A stretch of DNA of 45,205 nucleotides from NCBI GenBank assembly GCA_019649035.1, contig BMAT01010370.1:147510-192714 (forward strand). The letters are read 5' to 3'. A model generated the notes under the pieces. It saw nothing but the letters and a program-made list of their open reading frames with translations, made no database searches and was not told the origin of the DNA. Below are positions 20,887 through 31,100 of this stretch, piece after piece; position 1 is the stretch's first letter, and every line of letters starts with the position of its first letter. A program made the translations under genes and the position numbers. This DNA is from Elysia marginata (Eukaryota; Mollusca; Gastropoda; Plakobranchidae).

Positions 20887-22270
20887 CGAGGGCTCTTTCA
20901 CAATTAACCGAAAAATGCCTGTAAAATCCGCGTTTTTTATGCTATCAACAAAAATCTTGCACATGTTCATACATTGACTCGTCCTTCATTTCTCTACGTA
21001 ACAGCTAAGTCTGTCAACACACTTCTGCCAAAGCCGCACCATGGAATAGATACCCTCTCGGAAGAAAGTTCCGTCAAGGTTTTGTAGCCATTTCCGCACA
21101 TGGTCAACAAGCTCTTCATCGTCATCAAAGCGATTTCCTGCCAGCTCACGTTTCAATGGCCCAAAGAGGTGATAATCAGATGGTGCGAGGTCTGGACTGT
21201 GTGGTGGGTGTGACAAAATCTCCCGTCCATATTTCTCTAGCCAACCTTGCGTCCCTCGTGCTGTGTGGGGTGTAGCGTTGTCGTGTTGCAAAATGACCCC
21301 GTTGGTCAACTGCCCTGGGCGCTTTCTGCGAGTGGCCTCCCTAAGCTTGTCAAGAGTTAGGCAGTACCTTGCAGCATTGATTGTTTCTCCAGGTTGTAAG
21401 GTTTCGAACAGAAGAACACCACGACTGTCCCAGAAAACAGTTCCCATTATTTTCTTTGCTGACCGCACGACTTTGAATTTCTTCGCGACAGGTGAGGATG
21501 GATGTTTCCATGTCATCGAATCTTGCTTTGTTTCTGGGGTGCAATGGTGCAACCAAGTCTCATCACCTGTGACTATGCTGTCAAGAAAAGTCACATCGTA
21601 CCCTAGAAAGTCTCCGCCGGCGTTGGCAGTATGCCTGTGGATCCTGCGTGAGCTCTTGCTTCTTCTCAAAAGTTCCCTGCAGATGTCCAATCTTTGTTCT
21701 TTATGATTGTCTGTCAATTGCTTAGGAACCCATCTTGCGCTGAATTTTCTGTAGCCAAGTTCATCAAATACAATTCTATGGGTAAAAGTTTCCGAAATTT
21801 CAAGACTGTTTGCGATTTCATGAAGTTTCAACCTCCTGTCTTGACGAATAAGCTCATCAACTCGCTTCACATTGTCTTCTGACATCGCAGTTATCGAACG
21901 CCCTCTCCCTTCCCTGACTGTCAAGTCGGAATGGCCTGCTTCAAACAAATTACACCAGTGATAGACTTGTGTACGCCTTATAACATGCTCACCATATACA
22001 CTCTGAAGTTCCTTATGAATTTCAGTAGGATTCAGACTTTTGGCGTTCAAAAAACGTATGACAGCTCTGATTTCCTCCTTTGACCAAGTTTCAAGGTGGG
22101 CCGCCATCTTTAAAATCGTCTAGACATTCATTGTACAAAATGATGCACTTCATAATTTCTGGGAACATTTGTAAGGAAATAAGGAATATCATGTCGTTTA
22201 CAGAATTAAAAAAAGCTCCACTGGTTGCTGAGCAATGGGCATTTTTCGGTTATTTCTGAAAGAGCCCTCG
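20887..22270 (-). mobile_element. Full-length mariner transposon
   Basis: 1384 bp, flanked by TA on both sides (20885-20886 and 22271-22272), the standard Tc1/mariner target duplication. The left terminus CGAGGGCTCTTTCA then AACCGAAAAATGCC is matched, with a few differences between these blocks, by the reverse complement of the right terminus (about 22239-22270). The interior is almost entirely one transposase frame on the minus strand. Confidence 0.92.
20986..22107 (-). CDS. Mariner transposase, intact 373-aa frame
   Basis: Cut-and-paste transposase that binds the element's inverted repeats. The N-terminus (about residues 1-110) carries paired helix-turn-helix DNA-binding segments, with TWSKEEIRAVIRFL and RTQVYHWCNLFEAGHSDL. 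The catalytic domain shows the mariner signatures: VTGDETWLHHCTPE (first Asp), QHDNATPHTA (second Asp) and SPDLAPSDYHLF (third Asp). I count 34 residues between the second and third Asp, the D34D spacing. There are no stops or frameshifts, and the length is near the usual 340-350 aa. An apparent extra segment of about 15-20 residues (including SSRRIHRHTANAGGD) lies before VTGDETW, where relatives usually have a shorter link. The start ATG at 22105-22107 fits the family N-terminus. Confidence 0.93.
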   Translation of the reverse strand: MAAHLETWSKEEIRAVIRFLNAKSLNPTEIHKELQSVYGEHVIRRTQVYHWCNLFEAGHSDLTVREGRGRSITAMSEDNVKRVDELIRQDRRLKLHEIANSLEISETFTHRIVFDELGYRKFSARWVPKQLTDNHKEQRLDICRELLRRSKSSRRIHRHTANAGGDFLGYDVTFLDSIVTGDETWLHHCTPETKQDSMTWKHPSSPVAKKFKVVRSAKKIMGTVFWDSRGVLLFETLQPGETINAARYCLTLDKLREATRRKRPGQLTNGVILQHDNATPHTARGTQGWLEKYGREILSHPPHSPDLAPSDYHLFGPLKRELAGNRFDDDEELVDHVRKWLQNLDGTFFREGIYSMVRLWQKCVDRLSCYVEK

Positions 22271-22276
22271 TATATC

Positions 22277-22465
22277 TATCTCACTCTTCCTCTGTCTCTG
22301 TCTGTTTATCTGTCTTTCTGTCTCTCTCTTTGTCTCTCTCTGTCTCACTCTCTGTCTCTCTCTCTCTATCTATCTATATATCTATCTCACTCTTGCTCTG
22401 TCTGTCTATCTGTCTGTCTCTCTCCCTGTCTCTCTGTCTGTCTGTTTGCCAATATCTCTCTCTAA
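22277..22465. repeat. TCTG/TCTC/TATC low-complexity tract
   Basis: Pyrimidine-rich tetranucleotide mix just right of the mariner. It resembles the CT tract left of the palindrome (20562-20706), so the palindrome and mariner may have inserted into one longer pyrimidine tract. Confidence 0.85.
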
Positions 22466-25073
22466 ATCATTGCAGTAATCTAAATTATTGGAAATGTTAA
22501 ATTTTTAACAAAGAACTCAGCGCCACAATGTTCAAGCGACACCCACGCGACTGCTGATGACATTAGATAGTCACGGGCATTATGCCTGCACTCGCATGGA
22601 TTTCCTGTTTTCTCTTCGGACTGGAAATCTGGAAATCTCACATAATAACTTAATAGTTTCTCTCATACGTTTCTAAAATACTAATGGTTCTTGAGGAGCT
22701 TGCTAAGGTTCTTATTACGATAGGTTGGTATGAATTTTGATGTGCAGAGTAAGAACGCGATCAATATAAAGTCTCAATTTGCCTCAGGAATAAACTATGT
22801 AAATCATCAGTTTGAGTTGGGTCTATCGAGGCTACAATCACTTATTGACAGTCTTTACATAACTGTGTGGAAAAACTGATTTATTCACAAATTAACGGTT
22901 AGTATTTTTACCAGCAAGTCTGTAATTGATACAACTGTAAACAGGTTTTCGGGATTTACTCAAAGGAAAATTTTCATATTTTTCATAAATTGTGAGCCAA
23001 AAGAAAAAATGGGACTTGATGTACCTTACTTCTGAATTTTGGGTGCATCAATCAAACAAAATAAGAGACCTGCTACTTGAACTCTTGCAAATTACCTCTA
23101 CTTGATCCTCTTCTCACTGGCGGCCAAAACGTCATCACGAAGTCTTAATCTCTTAGGCCTGTTTCGGCATAATTATTCATGTCATTCTTTTCAAACCTTT
23201 TTAAACCATGTTGTTGCATTGTCAGAATCTTGATTGGTTATCAGACCAGGAATAAACCTAGGTTCAAATATTATTAAAGTTGTTACTGCCCGTATTGACA
23301 CTTTATCATTTATATTTTGGTATTAAAAAATATTAAGTGAAGCCTTCGATTGTGTGAGAAATCATCGCCGTCTCCATCATTTTACAGATGACAAAACTAA
23401 CGCCTGAAAGGTATACAGTTCCAGTACCTATATGCAACCACTTATCACTAATATCAGCAACCTTATCTATTTTCTTGCTTACACAGAGTTCCACTGCTGT
23501 ATAAAAATTTCAGTTCAACTAGCTTGCACCAACACCAACATCGTAATCACTATTATCATCATCACTATATTAATCATTGTAATCATCAAATTCATTATCC
23601 TCATCATCATTAACAAGAAAATTATAACAATACCATCATTGTAGTCACTGTTGACGTCATCAACATCGTCATCAAAACCATCATTATTTGCAACTCAAGA
23701 TCGTCTTCATCATTAACGTCGTCATCAACATTATCATTATCATTATCATGAACATCAGCATCGTCATAATCATCATTATCATTATTATCATCATCATCTC
23801 CGTCGTCGCCATAACCATAACCATCATCCTGTCAATTTCATCTCTACATCACCATCATTGCCGGTAGGCCTATTATTTTCATCGTCGTTAGCATCACCAT
23901 TGATTTTTTCATAGCGATAAATTTTTTCTTTACCTTTTATTATATTAAAGATTACGCAATAGTTATTTCTAATATTGATGTGACAGGATTCACGTGTGTC
24001 ATAAAATCGAAAAAAATCGATGATGGATTTTGTAAGTTTAAAAACGTGTTTTAAAAATTGCAAAATACGAATAGATTACTGACTTTATAAGTTTATTATG
24101 ATAAATCTGGTATTTAACGTTTTAATCATTAAACTCTACATTTAAAAAAAATATTTAAGGGCCAGTAGAGACAAACATTAATTTTATACACACTGCGTGC
24201 AGTACATGCTTTTCTTATGGAGTACGGTACAGTTTGTTTAAAGTAGGCTATCTAACAAATTTACGAATTGTATTTTTTCGTCTTACTGTAATACTAGTTC
24301 AAATCTATTTTAGAGCATTTAAAGGACAGGATCATCATATAAATATTTATTCCTATTTAAACAAAAAGTATATAATTGTATCGTATGTAAGGACATGTGT
24401 GACACTCATAGCATTATATAAGAATAGTATTCTCGATCAGAAATTTGCTGAGTGAAATGAAACTATTTAAATGAAATGTTGTTTTCTTACACTGAAAGTG
24501 GCCAATTAACGTTGAGGTTGTGGCTTTTCCTTTATACGCCAGTAGGCCTGATACTGTCGAGTTGAAATCTAGCACAGTGTATAATTATCCTTTTCTAGCT
24601 TTCACCGTGTAGTGCTTTTTTGTTAAACTACGGCACAATATAATTATTTCCTATTTGCCATCTGTTCTTTTTTTTTAAGGACTGTGCCTAGTTTTTTTCT
24701 AAAAGTTTCTTTAATTTATAAATTCGTCTCAGCATATGATTTTAATTTTATGTAGATCGGTGTTACACTAATACTTCTTCATTAAAACTCTTCAGGTTGA
24801 AATCTTTCTTCAGTAAGTGATATTTAATCTACAGCTGAAAGCAAGTTTATTATAAATGCTAATATATCGTAAATAGACCAATCCTTTGGATTTTTCCTCG
24901 AAACGAATTTTCATTAATGCATATTATTTTAAACAAACAGTGCATCCCAAAGATATTTCTACTTTTGACTTGGGAACTCAAAATTTAAATTAGTTAGTTT
25001 TGCATAGCTGTTTGTTTTTATAGTCACTTCTGAAGCTTTAGTTCAGTTGATACTACCTAATGTTGCAAAGACA
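22466..25073. other. Intergenic spacer, includes a degenerate (ATC)n tract
   Basis: AT-rich spacer. About 23535-23835 is a degenerate ATC/CAT tract with GTC and AAC interruptions, an old trinucleotide microsatellite. No host gene seen. TTTATT at 24846-24851 could be a minus-strand AATAAA for the sulfotransferase gene, about 225 bases past its stop. Confidence 0.5.
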
Positions 25074-26588
25074 TCAAACCCAAGACATTTGGTAATTAAA
25101 ATACGACTTCAAGCGCGCATTGTGGGGGTTGTAGTAAGTCTGTAACGTTTGGTAGACACCAGGCAACACTTTAATGTGTGGCCGGCCTTTGGTTGGCCCC
25201 AGACAATGGGATTTCTTCGCAATACGCGAGTACATGCAGTGGAAGCCTTTGGTAGCGTTGTAGTATATATCTTCAGAGGTAAGGTAGTGCTTTATCTCCA
25301 AAAACGTCTCCACTTTTCTCATCTCGCCAACCGGGTCTTTGATGAATGTAGCACCATCTATGACGTGGACTTTATCTTGGTGGAAAAACCGGAACCAGTT
25401 GGTCATGTACTGGTCGTACATTCCTGTTCGGATAGAAGCAACATTTTTCCTTACGGTATTTGTCATAGGATCCACAGACCATTCCTCAAAGCCTGCCATG
25501 TGAGTTCCAGACTGGTCGTTTTTCTCTTTCAGTTGCATATATTGGGACACGAGCCGGTCGACGGGGTTGCACAGGATGAGTAGCAGTTTGATGGTCCTGT
25601 CGATTGCGATAATCCTTTCTGGACACATCTCGCATTCAAAATAATCTGGGCTTTTCTCAACAGTCAGCTGGTCGGAGTAGGACAGGGGCATTGAATTTTT
25701 GTAGACTTCAGGACCTTTGTTATACATTGAGACGTTAGTGAAGAAGTTGATCTCTTTATTGGCCGCAATAACATTTGGGTGAAGAGCTAGATAATCGAGA
25801 AGTGCTCTGGTTCCGCACTTGGACACACCGACAATGATCACCTTAGGGAATCGATGCTCTTTTGTTTCGCCTGGCGGAGGTTTGTAAGGGCTGAGGTCGG
25901 TTGCTGTTGAAGACGAGCTGGCGGATGAAGGTGGTGAGGAATGGATCGTTGATGACCAAGGAGATGTGGGTGGCGAAGACGGTGAAGACCCAGAAGAAGA
26001 AAAGCTACTAGATGCTCCTTTCTTTTCGCTAGGCGTCGAACTGCCAAAACCTGTGGGAGACTTAGGAGGCACACTACTTTCTGGTTCACTCTTCGAATTT
26101 GGAGGCTTTGAAGGTGTTTTTGCTGCACTTTCTGCTTTTCTCAACTCTGACGGAGTGAGGCCGCTTACCTTTGCCGCCATTGGCGACGGTTTACCGTTGT
26201 TCCCTAAAAGAATTTTCCTCTGATATTCAAGCTCATGCTGATGAGCCAACTCCGTCCGGTGATTGTAAACTTCGATTTTCTTAAGAGTAGTGTTCATCAT
26301 GGCTACACTTGTCAATAAAGATACGAGGACGCTGGAGCCTAGCACTGTCCACAGCACGATGCGGAGATGCTCCAGGGTGACCTTTTGAGTATATTCTTGC
26401 ATTTTGGTCCAAAAAACTTCTAAAGAAGGGAACATTCTTCTTCGTGCTCTTGGAGAATGAGTTTTTAGGCCCTGTGTTTGGGGAAGAAATGCTTGATATA
26501 AAAAACGAGTTGGTGATGGTCCAAACTTGGCTAACCAGCTTTTATTTGATTTAACTTGTGCATTTTCGCTGTCGATGTTTTTGTTCAT
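25074..26588 (-). CDS. Heparan sulfate glucosamine 3-O-sulfotransferase-like protein, single exon
   Basis: Predicted Golgi type II membrane sulfotransferase that would move sulfate from PAPS to a glycosaminoglycan. The 504-aa frame has a basic cytosolic tail, one membrane segment (about 76-98), a Ser/Pro-rich stem (about 155-245) and a C-terminal catalytic domain (about 248-504). The PAPS 5'-phosphosulfate loop reads GVSKCGTRALL (usual GVRKGGTRALL). Conserved NKEINFF carries the catalytic Glu position, and TVEKSPDYF a substrate Lys. The 3'-phosphate motif reads LLLILCNPVDRLVSQY where the family has LRDPxER: the Arg is Cys and the Asp is Asn. The Cys pair GFHC...SHCLGPTKGRPH is the family disulfide loop. 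The stem is longer than in most vertebrate HS3STs. A 5' UTR intron cannot be excluded; internal Met codons such as the one before FPSLEVFW are alternative starts. Activity is uncertain; nearest alternatives are other HS3ST-like paralogs. Confidence 0.85.
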   Translation of the reverse strand: MNKNIDSENAQVKSNKSWLAKFGPSPTRFLYQAFLPQTQGLKTHSPRARRRMFPSLEVFWTKMQEYTQKVTLEHLRIVLWTVLGSSVLVSLLTSVAMMNTTLKKIEVYNHRTELAHQHELEYQRKILLGNNGKPSPMAAKVSGLTPSELRKAESAAKTPSKPPNSKSEPESSVPPKSPTGFGSSTPSEKKGASSSFSSSGSSPSSPPTSPWSSTIHSSPPSSASSSSTATDLSPYKPPPGETKEHRFPKVIIVGVSKCGTRALLDYLALHPNVIAANKEINFFTNVSMYNKGPEVYKNSMPLSYSDQLTVEKSPDYFECEMCPERIIAIDRTIKLLLILCNPVDRLVSQYMQLKEKNDQSGTHMAGFEEWSVDPMTNTVRKNVASIRTGMYDQYMTNWFRFFHQDKVHVIDGATFIKDPVGEMRKVETFLEIKHYLTSEDIYYNATKGFHCMYSRIAKKSHCLGPTKGRPHIKVLPGVYQTLQTYYNPHNARLKSYFNYQMSWV

Positions 26589-28132
26589 TTGGTTTTTCTG
26601 TCTTTCGGCAAACTTTAAAGGAGCGCGCGGTTCCTCTCAGACTTTGATTATTAACGTTCAAACTTGTAGAGCGTTGCTGCTTGCTTGAGTGAATCTGTGA
26701 AAAAGGGGGAAAGACAACAAAAGTTGATAATGATACTATGAATAGAAACATTTAAAATAAGTTTGAATATTATAGCTGCACCATTGAGACAAAACAAACA
26801 GATAAAGGTCAGCTCTCTCGCCACCGAATATTTCCTTACACACTGATAAAAATTTTTAAGGAGTGCGTTAAAACTTACTGTCAAAATTATTGTTGGAATT
26901 ATATCCCCATCTGAGGTCTGAAATCTCTCTTCTCCACCAGTTCTTTTATCAGTTTTCAAGGCTCAGACGAACTTAAGTCGCTCAGAGTGAGAGGGGGAGA
27001 GGAGAGAGGGAGGCGTAGATAGAGCAAGAAAAATGGTGGAGAACGAAGAAAACAAGCGATACAAAGACAGAGGGGATTAGTCGTGAAGAGAAAGGGCATG
27101 CAGAAGGCACGTTTGAGCCAGATATATTGTTTTAAAAATTAACATTCACCACATTTTAAGCACTGCCTATAGCCAATTGCCCATTTTACAGATGAGTGAA
27201 CTGAAGAAAATGTGGACTAGTTACTTTCCAAAGGCAATTACAACTGAGTCGTGGTTGGGAATCGAACCCAGCCGCAAACGTCAGAGTTAAACGCGCAAAC
27301 CACTTATCCAAGGGAAAAGGGTTTGAGGAAGTGTGGGTGCGCGCGCGCACGTGTGTGTTGGGTAGGTAGGGAATTCAGGTGAGAAGAGGAAACTATTTAT
27401 GGAATATTAAACGAGTACCGCCATGCCACGCAGTAGGTATCAGTCATAATCATACTAACACAGAAAAGTATAGGCCCTGCTATTAATAATTATAAAGTTA
27501 ATGTCTGAGATTGTTATTGGCAAGCATTATCTAGCTGTAGACCTAATACATAAACACAACTGTAAAATTTTACGTTCAGAGTAGGCCTACTGGTAGTAAA
27601 AAGAAACAGATTCATACGCACATAATAATTCATTGCCTGGTGGGCTGGAAAAGAGAGGTGTACCGGTAAACCATACGGCTTATAGTGAATCGCGTGCAAT
27701 AAAGAAAATTAGATTTTTGGTCGGGAGAAAGTGGGGTGGAGAATGATAGGTTCTATACAAAAGCTACGCTGAACGAGTCAAATGCCGATACGACTTAACT
27801 CATCTCACGTTTGCAGCTCCCAGTTAAACTTTGCGACGCATATTTTTATGTTATAAGTCGATACTTTTGCTTCACCAGCTGCTTGCAGCTGCTTTTTCTG
27901 TTGCCTCATTGGTTTTTCCGTTCACGAAAAAGAAATTAGATCAGAAAGCTTTTTGAAAAAAGTATTGCAATCTTGGAGAAATTATATATTATTAAAGATC
28001 TATAATAGATCCAGTTATACTTACCAACGAAAGAACATAAGTTATAAAAAATATAATGAAATAAAGTTTAATCTAAGTTTAACTTTTGCCATGACTTGAG
28101 CCGCCGCACATCATTGTATTTTGTAAACAAAC
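26589..28132. other. Spacer between divergent HS3ST-like and PDCD2 genes
   Basis: About 1.5 kb separates the two divergent starts, so it should hold both promoters. I see no clear TATA box. Apart from the SINE at 27130-27312, it contains a purine-rich GAGAGGG tract near 26990-27020 and a short GC/GT alternating run near 27338-27358. Confidence 0.5.
27130..27312 (-). mobile_element. tRNA-derived CORE-SINE-like element
   Basis: Reading the minus strand from about 27312: a pol III A-box-like TGGATAAGTGG (27300-27310), then a perfect B box within GGGTTCGATTCCC (27257-27269), then a body ending in CTCATCTGTAAAATGGGC (27179-27196). The last block, preceded by TTCTTCAGTTCA, matches the conserved core I recall from CORE-SINEs such as mammalian MIR (CTCATCTGTAAAATGGG). 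The left limit near 27130 is a guess. No target duplication identified. Confidence 0.65.
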
Positions 28133-31100
28133 ATGGCTGCGCGCACGCGTAAATCTTTCACGAAATTAGGTTTCGTTGAGGAAGACACTGATTTAAGATT
28201 GCTTTCAAGCCATTTCTTTCCAAGTAAAGTTGGTGGTAAACCATCATGGCTCTGCCTTAATAATATACCTACTACTGAGAGTCTACAGTGTTCAAAATGC
28301 AATGGCCCAACTCTTCTCCTCTTGCAAGTGTATGCACCTGTTGAAATCGATCATCGGGATGATACATTTCATAGAACAGTTTTTATCTTTGTGTGTCCAA
28401 ATGTGCCCTGCTGTTCCAACGGCTATAATGGAAATTTCAAAGTTGTTCGGTCTCAATTACCTGTCAAGAACGATTTTTACAGCCAGGATCCTCCGGACGA
28501 GAACATTAGAGACGATGAAGACATGGATAAATACCCACATGCTGGAAAATTTCAAAGCCTGTGTTGCGTTTGTGGGGCAAGAGGAACTAAGAAGTGCTCG
28601 CTGTGTAAAAAGACTTATTACTGCTGTAAATCCCATCAAGTAGCTGATTGGAAAGCAGGTCATAAAAGATTGTGTTCTGAAATTGGTTCAGATGGAACAA
28701 AAACAGGTAGATCTAGAATCTAGATCTAGGCTCTTATTTCTCTAGACTAGACTAGATCTACACTCTAGTCTAGACTGGAATTTTTTTTTACTCCCAGAAG
28801 TCATGGGGTCACCTTTGCTAAGCCTAAATTTCATTTTTAAAATTTTATTTAGTTTTTAGATCCAGATTTTATAAAGATGCAGTAATCAGCATTTGTTTTT
28901 TACTGAAAGTTACTAGATCTAGATCTAAATTATAGCATAGCGAAGAGTAGAGTGTAAACTGTAACTAGGCCTAGTAATATTCCACTGTGGAAATTATCCT
29001 GCCATCTAGACTAATCTCTAGATCTGGTACTGTAACTCTAAGGATTTTAAACGACTAGATCTAGACCCAACCAAGATCTTGGCCTCAGTACCTCAAGTCC
29101 CTCAACCCTAGAACTGCCGGCGCTTTTTCATTTGTTCCCACCCCTGTTGTTTTAGCTCTTAGATCTATACGGTACTTGATACTATATATGATAGTCCAAC
29201 TCAAAATATTTGACACTTTTAGAATTGGGAAAATGATTAGATTATAGATCTAGATGTAGACGAAAATCTTTCATTGTTACTATGATGATTATTTGTTACC
29301 TTCGATGCTTAAAAATTCGACTGTCCTGATAATTTAGATGATATCTAGATCTATTTGTGTTATCTTTTTTATCTCATAAAATTTTGGGATGGGAACAAAC
29401 AAAAAAGTACAGAACAGTGAGAACTGCCATTGGCAGATAAATTGTTCCTATTTAATATAAACAGGAAGTTCATTTATTAGAACTAACATGTACATGTAGG
29501 GAAATTTATGACTTAAAAAATTAATATGAGATCGTTCTTTACTACTAGGGTTCAACTTAATGATTTACATGTTACTGCCCCTGGCCCTCAAAAATTTCAT
29601 ACTGAAAAAGTGAAATAGGCCTAGTGTAGCCTTCTAACTAGACTACATTTGCTAATTAAATATCTTCAGTTACTAGTAGTACCAGTATTAAGTTAGTAAT
29701 AGTACTCTATGACCTCAGAAATGGGAACGTTGATTATAAATCACTATGAGGAAATGTGGAGACATTTGAAAGAATTAGAAACTAAATGGAAATTCCCCTC
29801 TTTAAAATCTAAAAGAAGAGGGACTTAGGAATTTCAGAATTTTTTTAGGCATTTGAAAATAATTTTCATTCAATACTATGGAAAAATTGCTTCTAAAGGA
29901 GAGTGTTCAGGTATCTAGATTCAGGTACACGTGTCAAATCATTAAATTCATTTTTACTCATAATCAATATTACAAATGACTTTTATTCTTAAAGTTTAAG
30001 AGAATCTATACAGGAGATTAAAGAACAGTAGGCAAAAATTATAGAGCAGTAAAAACAGTCATTGAGCTGTTCAAGTACGCAAAGGCTATGGGACCTACAT
30101 CTTTTCAATAGCGCAGATGATGAGATGGGAAATGATTTCCAAAATTGTGTGGGGGGGGGGGGGTAGAAAAGAAAAAGGAAGTTTTGAGTGGTTTTTCAAA
30201 TTAATTTAAGAAGAGCTTAATAATTGAACATTGCAATTTGATAGAAAACGCATCCTGATTGTAAGAGCAAAATCATTCACAAGTGATTTAGAACTTGTGT
30301 TGGTGGTGGCTGTTAGTTACCGTTTGCCATTGTTTATTGTATTAAACATGAAATCACAGCGCACTTCTAAGCCAATGTGAATTAAAGGATAAGTTCATCA
30401 TATCTGGTGCCTACCACAATCCTATAGAGTATAGACAGACTTTTTATTGGCACTAGAATCACACACAGCAACCCTGATGCAACATTCGTAACAGGCTCAG
30501 CTCATTGAATCAAGCTATTTATTTGATGTTATAATTTTTGGATGGCCATGTTGTGCAGGACAAACTCTTCTTTTTGCTTCACAACTGGAAGAAGAGCTGG
30601 TTAAGACCATGTTCAATCATCAATTCAACTGAATTTTTCATACCAGTGTACAATCCCACATAGATGTCCCAGACATGTTTTTTTTAGATTTCTTCATGAA
30701 TAAAAATTTTTTGTCTACTGGGGTTGTTATTTCATTTTCAAAGAGGCTGTGGTCTTTTTAAGCTTTTTTACTCAAAGATGTCGGTTCTGAGGGTGGATGA
30801 AAGTGGATGAATTTATTGGGTGAAATACATAAACAAACGATTAAATTAGGAAAAAATAGAATTGACTGTTAATGATATTGTTTACAGGAGCCGGCATAAG
30901 GCAGCCGTCAGCCCATCTTCTTTTCAAAGAGTTTGAGCTAGTCACTGAGGATGAAGAGGTCAACGAAGATTCTAGTTCAAACAGCCGTTCAGACAAAGAA
31001 AGACTTGCTGAATATCAACAGTTGATGCGAAGTGAACAGTTGAAGGGATTAGAGGGAAAGTACACCGAGGAAGATCTAGAGACTACTGCTGTTCATGAGA

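Noticed and set aside
25838..26223. Frames overlapping the HS3ST-like gene on both strands
   Set aside because: Shadows of the Ser/Pro-rich stem coding region.
27257..27310. Possible functional tRNA gene on the minus strand
   Set aside because: A and B boxes are present, but a cloverleaf with paired acceptor stem is not evident and a SINE body follows. A tRNA-derived SINE fits better.
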